A program made the position numbers and the translations under genes. From Pseudomonas syringae (GTDB lineage: Bacteria > Pseudomonadota > Gammaproteobacteria > Pseudomonadales > Pseudomonadaceae), in contig NZ_LGSI01000057.1 in assembly GCF_001698815.1 (NCBI RefSeq), positions 1 to 56,077 on the forward strand: a DNA stretch of 56,077 nt. The letters are read 5' to 3'. This document shows positions 33,948-44,731 of this stretch, piece after piece. The notes under the pieces were generated by a model. That model saw only the letters and a program-made list of their open reading frames with translations. It was not told where the DNA came from and did not search any database. Numbering within the stretch: the stretch's first letter is position 1; the number at the start of each line of letters is the position of its first letter.

Positions 33948-34300
33948 CGTCGTCGCTCCTTCGCAAGATTTTTTCTAGTTGCTGGATAGAACCGTGCTTC
34001 TAAAAAAGCTTGGGCAGGATACAGCACGCCAAATGACAAACAGACTTTTATCGATACCGTTGGTCATGTACGGAAACAAAAAGCGGGTTTCACTGTCCGG
34101 GAGCAGCACGCTGTTTTTGGAAGATACATCGCGATGTCGCCGACACCGTGCTGGCTCGCAGCAAGAGAGAACCCGGTAGGAGGGGACTCGTCCCCGAAAG
34201 CGTCAGCTCAGGCGAAGCCGAATGTTCGGATTATCTCGTCGTCCGGGCAGCAGCAATTGGGGACAAGTCCCCTCCTACCGGTTTTGTATTATTTGCCCGA
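33948..34300. other. Intergenic region with long inverted repeat
   Basis: No gene is seen. It is downstream of the leftward phhC and upstream of the leftward 47-codon gene. The first 200 bp are A+T-rich and probably hold the promoter of the small genes. The rest is the inverted repeat at 34173-34282. Confidence 0.5.
34173..34282. repeat. Long imperfect palindrome, REP-like (class D)
   Basis: CCGGTAGGAGGGGACTCGTC and its near complement ending GACAAGTCCCCTCCTACCGG enclose a 60-base spacer. The arms share the GTAGGAG start with class C but have a different core, so it is a separate REP type. It begins 18 bp past the phhC stop. Confidence 0.85.
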
Positions 34301-35497
34301 TCAATCCTTGCAAACCGCCGCAATCGCCAGCGCCAACTGATCCAACCGCGCCGCATCGATGCCGGCGACGTTGGCGCGGCCGGCGTTGACCATGTACACG
34401 CTGTGCTCGTGACGCAGGCGAGCCACCTGATCGTTGTTCAGTCCTGTGTAGGAAAACATCCCGCGTTGAGTCGCGATGTGCGCGAAGCGTTCGCCCAGGC
34501 CCAGTGGCGTCAACGCCTCCACCAACCCGCTACGCAGTTGCGCGATGCGCTGGCGCATTTCCTCGACTTCATCGGCCCACAGACTTTTCAGCTCGGGATT
34601 GCCGAGGATTTCCGCGACCACGGCAGCGCCATGATCCGGTGGGCTGGACCACAGATTGCGGGCGATCGACGACAACTGGCTGCGCACGTCCTGGGATTTT
34701 TCCGGGTCACCGGCCACCACGAGCAAGGCGCCGGTGCGGTCACGATACAGGCCGAAGTTTTTCGAGCAGGAACTGGTGATCAACAGCTCTGGCAGTTCGG
34801 CCGCCAGCAGCCGCACGCCCCAGGCGTCCTCTTCCAGGCCATCGCCGAAGCCCTGATAGGCGAAGTCGATCAGCGGCAGCAGGTTACGGCTGCGAACGAT
34901 GTCCAGCACTCGACGCCAGTCGTCATGGGACAGGTCGAAACCGGTCGGGTTATGGCAGCACGCATGCAACAGCACCACATCACCAGTCGGCACGCTGTTC
35001 AGCGTTTCCAGCATGGCCTCGACGTTCAGGCGATTGTCGCTGCCCACGTAAGGGTAATGACTGACCTTCAGTCCGGCCTTGGCGAAGATGGTTTCGTGGA
35101 TTGGCCAGGTCGGTGCACTGAGCCAGATGCCGCGCCCTGGTAGGCATTCCGCGATGAAATCACCGGCCAGGCGCAACGCCCCGGTGCCGCCCGGCGTCTG
35201 GGTGGCACTCACGCGTTTTTCAGTCAGCAGCGGCGAGCCTGCCCCCAGCACCAGTTCGCTGATCAAGCGGCCGAAGCGAGGTTCGCCATGGCCGCCGATA
35301 TAGGTCTTGGTCATTTGCACATCAACCAGACGCTGCTCGGCCAGCTTCACCGCGCGAGGAATAGTGGTCAAACCCATGGCGTCCTTATAGACGCCAACGC
35401 CCAGGTCGAACTTTTCGGGATTGGTGTCGGCGGCGTACGCGTCAATCAGGCCCAGAATCGGATCGCCCGGTACTCGCTGGATATCGGTGAAATGCAT
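34301..35497 (-). CDS. phhC: Aromatic amino-acid aminotransferase PhhC
   Basis: The protein has 398 residues of the class I aspartate/tyrosine aminotransferase family. The PLP lysine sits in SSCSKNFGLYRDR, and HACCHNPTGFDLSHDDWRRV is the conserved cofactor-site segment. It transaminates tyrosine to 4-hydroxyphenylpyruvate, the step after PhhA. The start abuts the phhB stop (35497), so the genes are co-transcribed. TyrB-type activity on Phe and Asp is also likely. Confidence 0.93.
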   Translation of the reverse strand: MHFTDIQRVPGDPILGLIDAYAADTNPEKFDLGVGVYKDAMGLTTIPRAVKLAEQRLVDVQMTKTYIGGHGEPRFGRLISELVLGAGSPLLTEKRVSATQTPGGTGALRLAGDFIAECLPGRGIWLSAPTWPIHETIFAKAGLKVSHYPYVGSDNRLNVEAMLETLNSVPTGDVVLLHACCHNPTGFDLSHDDWRRVLDIVRSRNLLPLIDFAYQGFGDGLEEDAWGVRLLAAELPELLITSSCSKNFGLYRDRTGALLVVAGDPEKSQDVRSQLSSIARNLWSSPPDHGAAVVAEILGNPELKSLWADEVEEMRQRIAQLRSGLVEALTPLGLGERFAHIATQRGMFSYTGLNNDQVARLRHEHSVYMVNAGRANVAGIDAARLDQLALAIAAVCKD

Positions 35498-35853
35498 TAC
35501 TTGCGGCCCTCGGCGCCTTTGGCCACCTCGTCGGTGCGGGCAGCCATGATGAAATCGTTACGGTGCAGCCCTTTGATCGAATGGCTCCACCAGGTGACGG
35601 TCACCTTGCCCCATTCAGTCAACAGACCGGGGTGGTGACCTTCAGCTTCGGCAATTTCGCCGACCGCGTTGGTAAATGCCAGCGCAAATTTGAAATTCTT
35701 GAACAAGAAGACCTTTTCCAGCTGCATTACGCTGTCGCGAACCTCGATGTTCCAGTCCGGGATCTGTTTGATCAGCTCGGGCAATTCGGTATCGCTGACT
35801 TGTGGCGCGTCGGCGCGGCAGGCTTCGCAGTGGGCTTGGTTGAGGGTAGTCAT
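35497..35853 (-). CDS. phhB: Pterin-4a-carbinolamine dehydratase PhhB
   Basis: The protein has 118 residues. The active-site histidines lie in EAEGHHPGLLTEWGKVTVTW, typical of PCD/DCoH. It regenerates the tetrahydrobiopterin-type cofactor used by PhhA. I chose the ATG at 35853, giving the usual family length, with a CAGGAAT ribosome site upstream. It lies 13 bp after phhA. Confidence 0.95.
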   Translation of the reverse strand: MTTLNQAHCEACRADAPQVSDTELPELIKQIPDWNIEVRDSVMQLEKVFLFKNFKFALAFTNAVGEIAEAEGHHPGLLTEWGKVTVTWWSHSIKGLHRNDFIMAARTDEVAKGAEGRK

Positions 35854-35866
35854 GGTGAATTCCTGT

Positions 35867-36694
35867 TCAGGCCGCGTAGGGCTTGGATGAAGAGTTTGAT
35901 GAATGATTGGCCGGGTTTTTCGGCGCGAAGGTCGGCGCGTGCAGGCCCAGCTGCATGCCTTGATTGACCATGCCCATGATGTCTTCGTGGGCCAGATCGA
36001 ACAGCCGCTTGAGGTCGGGCAGGACAAAATACAGCGGCTGCAAAATATCGATACGGTAGGGCGTGCGCATCGCGTCCAGCGGATCGAACACTTTATGCAC
36101 AGGCTCGGAGGACAAGCTATACACCGCTTCTTTGGGCGATGAAAGGATGCCGCCGCCGTAGATCCGCCGACCTTCGGGTGTATCCACCAAGCCGAACTCG
36201 ATGGTCATCCAGTACAAGCGCGCCAGATAGACGCGCTGTTCCTTGGTCGCGCTCAACCCGAGCTTGCCGTAGGTGTGGGTGAATTCCGCAAACCAGGGGT
36301 TGGTCAGCAGCGGGCAATGGCCGAATATTTCGTGAAAGATATCCGGCTCTTGCAAGTAGTCCAGTTCCTCTTCGCTGCGTATAAACGTAGCGACAGGAAA
36401 GCGCTTGCTGGCCAATAACTCAAAAAAAGTCTGGAAGGGGATCAGCGCCGGAACGCGGGCGACTTGCCAGCCAGTCGTGGCGGCTAACACGGTATTGATT
36501 TCGCCTAGCTGCGGAATTCGATCATGCGGCAGCGCCAGTTGCTCGATGCCATCCAGGTACTCCTGGCAGGCGCGGCCTTCGATCACTTTCATCTGGCGGG
36601 TGATCAAGGTATTCCACACCGCATGCTCGGCGGCCGGATATTCAATGAATCCGATCTCATCGGGCTCGCGTGCCACGTAACGCGTCTGGCTCAT
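35867..36694 (-). CDS. phhA: Phenylalanine 4-monooxygenase PhhA
   Basis: The protein has 275 residues. The non-haem iron ligands are His121 and His126 in DIFHEIFGHCP and Glu166 in YWMTIEFGL. It hydroxylates phenylalanine to tyrosine using a reduced pterin. The C-terminal ~15 residues are a low-complexity serine/asparagine tail (NPANHSSNSSSKPYAA), slightly longer than usual. It is first in the phhABC operon; GGAGAG provides the ribosome site. A PhhR-type box lies 119 bp upstream. Confidence 0.96.
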   Translation of the reverse strand: MSQTRYVAREPDEIGFIEYPAAEHAVWNTLITRQMKVIEGRACQEYLDGIEQLALPHDRIPQLGEINTVLAATTGWQVARVPALIPFQTFFELLASKRFPVATFIRSEEELDYLQEPDIFHEIFGHCPLLTNPWFAEFTHTYGKLGLSATKEQRVYLARLYWMTIEFGLVDTPEGRRIYGGGILSSPKEAVYSLSSEPVHKVFDPLDAMRTPYRIDILQPLYFVLPDLKRLFDLAHEDIMGMVNQGMQLGLHAPTFAPKNPANHSSNSSSKPYAA

Positions 36695-36812
36695 GCTGCT
36701 CTCCTGGGTTCTGTTTTTCGATTTGTGTCGAACGCCTGAGGCTATGAATACCTTTTTCTGGGGTTTTGGTAAGCGGATCGCCAGGCACTATCGCTAGGTT
36801 TTCGCTTCGAAT

Positions 36813-36830
36813 CGTAACGAATGCTTTACG
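36813..36830. promoter_or_regulatory. Putative PhhR/TyrR box
   Basis: CGTAACGAATGCTTTACG matches the TyrR/PhhR pattern TGTAAA-N6-TTTACA at 9 of 12 fixed positions, keeping GTAA and TTTAC with the right spacing. It is about 119 bp upstream of phhA, where an activator site would be expected. Confidence 0.55.
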
Positions 36831-36949
36831 ATAATGAATGGCTCTCGGGATTGTCGTGGCGCAGCTAGGTAAAAATCGCCTGCACTGTCACGTATTCTTG
36901 ACGATAATATTCTCGATACGATAAAAATTTTTAGCGGCGCGTTCCAACT

Positions 36950-37028
36950 GTGGGAGCGAACTTGTTCGCGAAGAGGCCGGTACAGGTGATAGATATTTAG
37001 CAGCCTTCGCGAGCAAGCTCGCTCCCAC
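36950..37028. repeat. REP doublet, class B
   Basis: GTGGGAGCGAACTTGTTCGC faces GCGAGCAAGCTCGCTCCCAC across about 40 bases. It ends 45 bp before the phhR start. Confidence 0.85.
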
Positions 37029-37073
37029 CAGATTCGCTCCAGCAGCCTTCTTGCACCACAGGATCAATCCGCC

Positions 37074-38633
37074 ATGCGCATCAAAGTCCACTGTCTTAAT
37101 CGCATCGGCATGACCCGCGATATCCTCGATCTTCTGGTCAACTACGGCGTCAACGTGGCCCGAGGCGAAGTGGGCGGCGAGCAGGGTGATGCGATCTATC
37201 TGTTTTGCCCCAACCTGATCAACATGCAGTTCCAGGCCTTGCGCCCGAAATTCGAAGCAATCCCCGGCGTTTTTGGCGTAAAGCGCGTTGGACTTATGCC
37301 CAGTGAACGTCGGCATATGGAGTTGAACGCGCTGTTGGGTGCCCTGGAGTTTCCGGTGATGTCCATCGACATGGGTGGCTCCATCGTTGCCGCCAATCGG
37401 GCTGCCGCGCAGTTGCTCGGGGTCAGGGTCGATGAAGTGCCCGGCATTCCGCTGTCGCGTTACGCCGAAGACTTCGACCTGCCGGAACTGGTGCGGGCCA
37501 ACAAGTCGCGAATCAATGGCCTGCGGGTCAAGGTGCGCGGCGATGTGTTCCTCGCCGATATCGCGCCGTTGCAATCCCAGCATGACGACAGCGAAGCCAT
37601 GGCTGGAGCGGTGTTGACCTTGCATCGCGCCGATCTGGTGGGCGAGCGCATCTATCAAGTGCGCAAGCAGGAATTGCGCGGCTTCGACAGCATCTTTCAG
37701 AGTTCCAAAGTCATGGCGGCCGTGGTGCGTGAAGCCCGACGCATGGCGCCGCTGGACGCGCCGTTATTGATCGAGGGCGAAACCGGCACCGGCAAGGAGC
37801 TGCTGGCTCGCGCGTGTCACCTGGCCAGCCCGCGCGGACAGTCGCCGTTGATGGCAATGAATTGTGCGGGCTTGTCGGAGTCCATGGCCGAGACGGAATT
37901 ATTCGGCTACGGGCCGGGCGCGTTCGACGGCGCGCGAGTCGAAGGCAAGCTGGGGCTGCTGGAGTTGACGGCGGGCGGCACGTTGTTTCTCGATGGCGTG
38001 GGCGAACTGAGTGCGCGGATGCAGGCCAAACTGTTGCGATTCCTCCAGGACGGCTGCTTTCGTCGGGTGGGCAGCGATGAAGAGGTTTATCTGGACGTGC
38101 GGGTCATCTGCTCGACCCAGAGCGATCTGTCCGAACTGTGCGCCAGGGGAGAGTTTCGCCAGGATCTTTACCACCGCCTCAACGTGCTGACACTGCATAT
38201 CCCGCCGTTGCGCGAATGCCTGGATGGATTGGGGCCGCTGGTTGAACACTTCCTTGATCAAGCCAGCCGGCAGATCGGCTGCGCACTGCCGCGAATCGCC
38301 CCGGCCGCTATGGAGCGCCTGACCCACTACCACTGGCCGGGCAATATCCGTCAGTTGGAGAACGTGCTGTTTCAGGCGGTTTCGTTGTGCGAAGGCGGCA
38401 CGGTCAAGGCTGAACACGTCCGATTGCCAGAATATGGCGTGCGCGAACCGTTGCGGGAGTTTTCCCTGGACGGCGGGCTGGAAGAAATAGTCGGACGCTT
38501 TGAGAAAGCTGTATTGCAACGCCTTTATCCGGAATATTCCAGCAGTCGACAATTAGGCAAACGGTTGGGCGTTTCGCATACGACGATCGCCAATAAGTTG
38601 CGCGATTATGGATTGAGTGCGGAGAAGAAATAA
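37074..38633 (+). CDS. phhR: TyrR-family regulator PhhR
   Basis: The protein has 519 residues. An ACT-like domain starts MRIKVHCLNRIGMTRDILDL, followed by a PAS domain (about 80-190). The AAA+ domain has Walker A GETGTGKE. A Fis-type helix-turn-helix ends the protein (RQLGKRLGVSHTTIANKLRD). It activates phenylalanine and tyrosine catabolism in response to aromatic amino acids. The usual GAFTGA loop that contacts sigma-54 reads GAFDGA here, so it may work with sigma-70, as described for TyrR. It is divergent from its target operon. Confidence 0.95.
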   Translation: MRIKVHCLNRIGMTRDILDLLVNYGVNVARGEVGGEQGDAIYLFCPNLINMQFQALRPKFEAIPGVFGVKRVGLMPSERRHMELNALLGALEFPVMSIDMGGSIVAANRAAAQLLGVRVDEVPGIPLSRYAEDFDLPELVRANKSRINGLRVKVRGDVFLADIAPLQSQHDDSEAMAGAVLTLHRADLVGERIYQVRKQELRGFDSIFQSSKVMAAVVREARRMAPLDAPLLIEGETGTGKELLARACHLASPRGQSPLMAMNCAGLSESMAETELFGYGPGAFDGARVEGKLGLLELTAGGTLFLDGVGELSARMQAKLLRFLQDGCFRRVGSDEEVYLDVRVICSTQSDLSELCARGEFRQDLYHRLNVLTLHIPPLRECLDGLGPLVEHFLDQASRQIGCALPRIAPAAMERLTHYHWPGNIRQLENVLFQAVSLCEGGTVKAEHVRLPEYGVREPLREFSLDGGLEEIVGRFEKAVLQRLYPEYSSSRQLGKRLGVSHTTIANKLRDYGLSAEKK

Positions 38634-38678
38634 GTTTGAAGTAAGACTTAAGGTGTTGCGAAGGATTAAGCGTCCAAG

Positions 38679-38702
38679 AACTTTATATTTATAAATAAAG
38701 TT
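38679..38702. repeat. A+T-rich inverted repeat between convergent genes
   Basis: AACTTTAT and ATAAAGTT flank an 8-base loop, about 45 bp past the phhR stop and about 105 bp past the stop of the converging DUF2790 gene. It may be a weak two-way terminator, though it lacks a G+C-rich stem. Confidence 0.35.
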
Positions 38703-38808
38703 CAATGTTCGAGGTCAGGCAAGCGCGGATTGCAATAGCTGCGCAAACGAGGCCACGTCTCCAGGGATTGCTCCGGGAGACGTTGGCATCAAGCGTGTGC
38801 GCGATGGA

Positions 38809-39075
38809 TCAACCGTTGCTGCAGCCGTTGCCCATTACCTGATAAGCCATGACATGCTGCTTGCCTTGGGAATCCAGGTAGGTCATGCGCATCGGCACTA
38901 CGGCGCAGACGTTTGGAATGTCGCTGACGGAAACCACTTTGGCGATGTCCAGGTGGCTGCCATAAGTGTATTGCTCGGCGCGGGCTTGTTGTACAGCAAC
39001 TTTTGCACCTGACTCTTCAGCCATGGCAACTGCGCTGAAACCACAAAGGGCCAGAACCAGCAGTGAAGCTTTCAT
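38809..39075 (-). CDS. Small secreted DUF2790 protein
   Basis: The protein has 88 residues with a clear signal peptide (MKASLLVLALCGFSAVAMA). The mature part YGSHLDIAKVVSVSDIPNVC through MTYLDSQGKQHVMAYQVMGN is the DUF2790 pattern, with two cysteines that could form a disulfide in the periplasm. Function is unknown; paralogues are common in Pseudomonas and some respond to metals. An AAGAAGG ribosome site precedes the ATG. A palindrome lies 32-56 bp upstream. Confidence 0.88.
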   Translation of the reverse strand: MKASLLVLALCGFSAVAMAEESGAKVAVQQARAEQYTYGSHLDIAKVVSVSDIPNVCAVVPMRMTYLDSQGKQHVMAYQVMGNGCSNG

Positions 39076-39106
39076 TACGTATTACCTTCTTTAGTTCGAA
39101 AGGGGT

Positions 39107-39131
39107 CACATAACCCTTGTGAGGTTATGTG
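39107..39131. promoter_or_regulatory. Palindrome upstream of the DUF2790 gene
   Basis: CACATAACC and GGTTATGTG flank a 7-base spacer, 32 bp upstream of the start. It could be an operator or a leader hairpin. Confidence 0.4.
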
Positions 39132-39484
39132 TGAATCGAGTGTCGGTAGCGTTGATTAACAAGCCGTGTGGGGGCTGTCAGTTGTTAATCGGTTTGCCGT
39201 GTTGGCGAGATTGATTCTATGCCTCTGTTAGTGGTTTATATAGGAAGGGTTTTGATAAACACTATTGAGCAAATCCGTAACAATCCGTTTCACTGCTGCT
39301 CAAACCCCGGCGTCACTCGTTCTTTAGTCTTGCTTCGTTCGGCGTACTGCGCCGTGATACGGCACGTGCAGGCCGATTGTGGTGTAGGGTTGCAAAGCGG
39401 TAAGACCATCGTCGAATGGTCCCGGGACCGACAGCCGGTTACAACGGACACATAAAACAACAACTATCCACCGAGGTAACCAAG
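39132..39484. other. Intergenic region upstream of acs
   Basis: No gene is supported. It should contain the acs promoter and part of the DUF2790 promoter. Around 39200-39290 it is A+T-rich. I see no confident -24/-12 element. Confidence 0.45.
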
Positions 39485-41440
<1,956 letters not shown>

Positions 41441-41452
41441 TAAAGGCAGCCC

Positions 41453-41490
41453 AAAAACCCCGCCCGGTGCAAGCCTGGCGGGGTTTTTTA
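41453..41490 (+). terminator. Rho-independent terminator of acs
   Basis: AAAAACCCCGCC pairs with GGCGGGGTTTTTT around a 13-base loop, 13 bp after the acs stop. Confidence 0.92.
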
Positions 41491-41557
41491 TGTGATCCGT
41501 TATTGCGTGTGAAGCGCGATCCCTGTGGGAGCGAACTTGTATGTTGCCAGCGCGCTT

Positions 41558-41826
41558 CGAATCGGGTTGCGCCAACAGCATTTGCGGTGCGGCTGAATCT
41601 GGTTTCGCCCTGACGGTCGACCCCTTTGTTTCGGCAAAGGGGGAAACCATTCTGTGCTGACGTCCGGCCCCCGCTTCGCGGCGCTTCCTTCGCTCCGGCG
41701 TCGGGGTGAGGCGACGCGCCGACGGGCCATCCCTGGCCCAACGGCGCTCGCTCGGCATCCATGCCGAGCGCACCTCACCCCGACACCTGCGCTCAGCCTC
41801 CCGATGCACGTTTGGCGGTGTCTGCC
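41558..41826 (-). repeat. 270-bp dispersed structured repeat, copy 2
   Basis: This is the inverted counterpart of 20184-20453. Matching stems lie at 41703-41711 with 41773-41781 and at 41750-41758 with 41761-41769. Their bases differ from copy 1, but in pairs that keep complementarity. A half REP (GTGGGAGCGAACTTG, from 41525) lies on its left and a full class A REP doublet on its right. It sits between the acs terminator and the aot promoter region. Confidence 0.8.
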
Positions 41827-41876
41827 AGATCGCGGCGCGGAAAAGCGAACATCAAAAGCCGGGCTGGCCACAGTCT

Positions 41877-41964
41877 GTTGGAGCGAGGCTTGCCCGCGAA
41901 TCAAGCACCTCGGTGGGTCAGGCCTGCCACGGTATCGTCCTTCGCGGGCAAGCCTCGCTCCAAC
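41877..41964. repeat. REP doublet, class A
   Basis: GTTGGAGCGAGGCTTGCCCG and CGGGCAAGCCTCGCTCCAAC are perfect complements around a 48-base spacer. It flanks copy 2 of the structured repeat, as class A doublets flank copy 1. Confidence 0.9.
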
Positions 41965-42484
41965 AAATAGCGCTGCAGAAGTGAACGTGTTCGCGAGGCG
42001 GTCTCGGTGTCCACGCAGGCGCAATGCCATGCACCAACAGATATATATCCACATGTTACCGACGAACCGCTGGATGTAACCCGACGCGCATTTATGGGGC
42101 GATGCACCTCAGTTTTTGTAGGAAATGGGTGCGTTATCGTCCAGAAAATAAACCCAATCAACGCTGCGCTTGCCGTATTACAAGGCTTTGCCAATAATGG
42201 GCGCGTATTTTGCTGTATAGATCGGTTAGTCTTCTTTTCGCATTGCATAATCTGCAATAGCTGTCAATAAGTCCGGTCTGTTTTTTCGGTGCTTCTGTAA
42301 CTAGTTGTCGCATTGAAGAAATATCGACTTCGAGCGTGTCGTTAAAATGCCGATCACTCGCCCAAGGTTTGCGGGCCCGGATTCCGGCCTCGCCTGTCAG
42401 GCGTCATAGTCTTCAATCATCTCTCCGCATTTTGGGCTCTAGCTCACTCTGCCATTTGTCGTGTTTACCGACGGAGTCCTAAGA
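41965..42484. promoter_or_regulatory. aot operon control region
   Basis: This 520-bp stretch upstream of aotJ is A+T-rich around 42050-42300 and has no supported gene. It contains an ArgR-like site at 42306. The aot promoter should lie between about 42300 and 42450. Confidence 0.5.
42306..42321 (+). promoter_or_regulatory. Putative ArgR half-site upstream of aotJ
   Basis: TGTCGC-N8-AA fits the Pseudomonas ArgR half-site pattern. A second, weaker TGTCGT follows at 42337, about three helical turns away. ArgR is encoded at the end of this operon and is known in P. aeruginosa to control aot. Confidence 0.5.
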
Positions 42485-43261
42485 ATGAAAAAGCTCATGC
42501 TTCTTGGTGCACTGGCGCTGTCTGTGCTGGCGCAGCCAACGTTTGCTGACGAAAAACCGCTGAAAATCGGCATTGAAGCCGCTTACCCTCCGTTTGCCTC
42601 CAAGGCTCCGGATGGCAGCATCGTTGGTTTCGACTACGACATCGGCAACGCCCTGTGTGCCGAGATGAAGGTCAAGTGCACTTGGGTCGAGCAGGAATTC
42701 GACGGCCTGATCCCGGCGCTCAAAGTGCGCAAGATCGACGCGATCCTGTCCTCGATGTCCATCACCGAAGACCGCAAGAAATCCGTGGATTTCACCGGTC
42801 GCTACTACAGCACCCAGGCGCGCCTGGTGATGAAGGACGGCACCACGGTCAGCGACAGCCTTGCCGAACTCAAGGGCAAGAAGATCGGCGTGCAGCGCGG
42901 TTCGATCCATGATCGTTTCGCCAAGGAAAAACTCGAGCCGCTGGGCGCCGAGATCAAATCCTACGCTTCGCAGAACGAAATCTACCTGGACATCCAGGCC
43001 GGTCGCCTCGATGGCACGGTGGCTGACGCAACCCTGCTGCAGGACGGTTTCCTGAAAACCGACGCAGGCAAGGGCTACGCTTTCGTGGGCCCGGCGTTCA
43101 CTGACGCGGCGTACTTTGGCGACGGCATCGGTATTGCCGTGCGTAAAGGCGACAAGGCCAATCTGGACAAGATCAACGCTGCCATCACTGCAATTCGCGC
43201 CAATGGCGAGTACAAGAAAATCCAGGACAAGTACTTCGATTTCGACGTTTACGGCAAGTAA
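42485..43261 (+). CDS. aotJ: Arginine/ornithine-binding protein AotJ
   Basis: The protein has 258 residues with a signal peptide ending QPTFA|D near residue 20. It is a family 3 solute-binding protein: KIGIEAAYPPFASKAPDGSI, GFDYDIGNALCAEMKVKC, and the SSMSITEDRKKSVDFTGRYY stretch. It captures arginine and ornithine in the periplasm for AotQMP. The ribosome site is GGAG at 42473-42476. A strong hairpin after the stop probably raises its mRNA level above that of the permease genes. Confidence 0.95.
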   Translation: MKKLMLLGALALSVLAQPTFADEKPLKIGIEAAYPPFASKAPDGSIVGFDYDIGNALCAEMKVKCTWVEQEFDGLIPALKVRKIDAILSSMSITEDRKKSVDFTGRYYSTQARLVMKDGTTVSDSLAELKGKKIGVQRGSIHDRFAKEKLEPLGAEIKSYASQNEIYLDIQAGRLDGTVADATLLQDGFLKTDAGKGYAFVGPAFTDAAYFGDGIGIAVRKGDKANLDKINAAITAIRANGEYKKIQDKYFDFDVYGK

Positions 43262-43282
43262 ATCGTCCGAAGCTACCCCTTG

Positions 43283-43317
43283 AAATGGCGCAAGCAACGG
43301 TCGTTCTTGCGCCATTT
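43283..43317 (+). promoter_or_regulatory. Intercistronic hairpin aotJ-aotQ
   Basis: AAATGGCGCAAG and CTTGCGCCATTT form a perfect 12-bp stem around an 11-base loop, without a long T-run. Such hairpins between binding-protein and permease genes typically protect the upstream mRNA and reduce downstream expression. Confidence 0.75.
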
Positions 43318-43345
43318 TCATACCCATCCGTGAGGACCGCACATC

Positions 43346-44035
43346 ATGTTGAAAGGCTACGGGGCTGTCATCCTCGAAGGTGCATGGCTGACGCTGCAAC
43401 TGGCCTTGTCGTCGATGGCGCTGGCCATTGTTCTCGGCCTGATTGGCGTGGCGCTGCGTCTGTCGCCGGTGCGACAACTTGCAGTGTTGGGTGATCTGTA
43501 CTCCACGGTAATCCGCGGGATTCCCGATCTGGTACTGATTCTGCTGATTTTCTACGGCGGTCAAAGTGTGCTCAACGCCGTTGCGCCGATGGTCGGCTAT
43601 GACGACTACATCGAGCTCAGTCCATTGGCTGCGGGGATCGGCACGCTGGGTTTCATCTTCGGCGCCTACCTCTCGGAAACCTTTCGCGGTGCCTTCATGG
43701 CGATTCCCAAAGGTCAGTCCGAAGCCGGCATGGCGTACGGGATGAGTCGCTTTAACGTATTTTTTCGGATATTGGTGCCGCAGATGATTCGCCTGGCGAT
43801 TCCGGGCTTCACCAATAACTGGCTGGTGCTGACCAAGGCCACCGCGCTGATTTCCGTGGTCGGTCTGCAGGACATGATGTTCAAGGCCAAACAGGCCGCC
43901 GACGCGACCCGCGAGCCGTTTACCTTTTTCCTGGCCGTGGCCGCGATGTATCTGGTGATCACCAGTGTCTCGCTGCTGATTCTGCGTTTCATCGAAAAAC
44001 GCTACTCGGTAGGCGTAAGGGCGGCTGACCTATGA
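43346..44035 (+). CDS. aotQ: Arginine/ornithine ABC permease AotQ
   Basis: The protein has 229 residues with about five membrane segments, of the HisQ type. The EAA loop reads QSEAGMAYGMSRFNVFFRIL. It pairs with AotM to form the channel. A GTGAGGA ribosome site lies upstream. It overlaps aotM by four bases. Confidence 0.94.
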   Translation: MLKGYGAVILEGAWLTLQLALSSMALAIVLGLIGVALRLSPVRQLAVLGDLYSTVIRGIPDLVLILLIFYGGQSVLNAVAPMVGYDDYIELSPLAAGIGTLGFIFGAYLSETFRGAFMAIPKGQSEAGMAYGMSRFNVFFRILVPQMIRLAIPGFTNNWLVLTKATALISVVGLQDMMFKAKQAADATREPFTFFLAVAAMYLVITSVSLLILRFIEKRYSVGVRAADL

Positions 44036-44730
44036 TCTTCGACTACACCGTCGTCTGGGATAGCCTGCCGATGTATTTCAGCGGCATGCTGATTACCCTC
44101 AAGTTGCTGGCGATTTCCCTGTTTTTCGGCTTGCTGGCCGCCTTGCCGCTGGGTTTGATGCGCGTCTCGAAAAACCGCTGGATAAACGCACCTGCCTGGT
44201 TGTTCACCTACGTGATTCGCGGCACGCCGATGCTGGTGCAGCTGTTTCTCATCTATTACGGTCTGGCGCAATTTTCGGCGGTGCGAGAGAGCTTTCTCTG
44301 GCCGATGTTGTCCAGCGCGACTTTCTGCGCCTGTCTGGCCTTCGCCGTGAATACCAGCGCCTATACCGCAGAAATCATCGCCGGCAGCCTGAAAGCCACG
44401 CCCGCCGGTGAAATCGAAGCTGCCCGCGCCATGGGCATGTCCAAGGCCAAGCTGTATCGGCGGATTCTGCTGCCCTCGGCGCTGCGTCGGGCGCTGCCGC
44501 AATACAGCAATGAAGTGATCATGATGCTGCAGACCACCAGTCTGGCGTCCATTGTCACGCTGCTCGACATTACCGGCGCGGCCCGCTCGGTCAATGCCCA
44601 GTATTATTTGCCTTTTGAGGCGTTCATTACCGCAGGCGTGTTCTACCTGTGCCTGACATTCATTCTGGTGCGACTGTTCAAGCTGGCTGAACGCCGCTGG
44701 CTGGGCTACCTCGCGCCCCGGAAGGCCTGA
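44032..44730 (+). CDS. aotM: Arginine/ornithine ABC permease AotM
   Basis: The protein has 232 residues with about five membrane segments, of the HisM type. VIRGTPMLVQLFLIYYGLAQ and the EAA loop GEIEAARAMGMSKAKLYRRI are typical. It is the second half of the AotQM channel. aotO starts one base after the stop. Confidence 0.94.
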   Translation: MIFDYTVVWDSLPMYFSGMLITLKLLAISLFFGLLAALPLGLMRVSKNRWINAPAWLFTYVIRGTPMLVQLFLIYYGLAQFSAVRESFLWPMLSSATFCACLAFAVNTSAYTAEIIAGSLKATPAGEIEAARAMGMSKAKLYRRILLPSALRRALPQYSNEVIMMLQTTSLASIVTLLDITGAARSVNAQYYLPFEAFITAGVFYLCLTFILVRLFKLAERRWLGYLAPRKA

Positions 44731-44731
44731 C

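Larger units (their letters stand above)
36695..37073. promoter_or_regulatory. phhA-phhR divergent control region
   Basis: This 379-bp gap separates the leftward phhABC operon from the rightward phhR. The phhA-proximal half holds the PhhR-like box. The phhR-proximal half contains an A+T-rich stretch (36895-36930) and a class B REP doublet. Confidence 0.6.

Noticed and set aside
34173..34282. Long palindrome as terminator of phhC
   Set aside because: No T-run follows on the leftward strand; it fits a REP-like element better.
36768..36783. Possible sigma-54 -24/-12 element upstream of phhA (leftward TGGC...TTAC)
   Set aside because: The -12 GC is missing, and PhhR lacks the GAFTGA loop needed to contact sigma-54.
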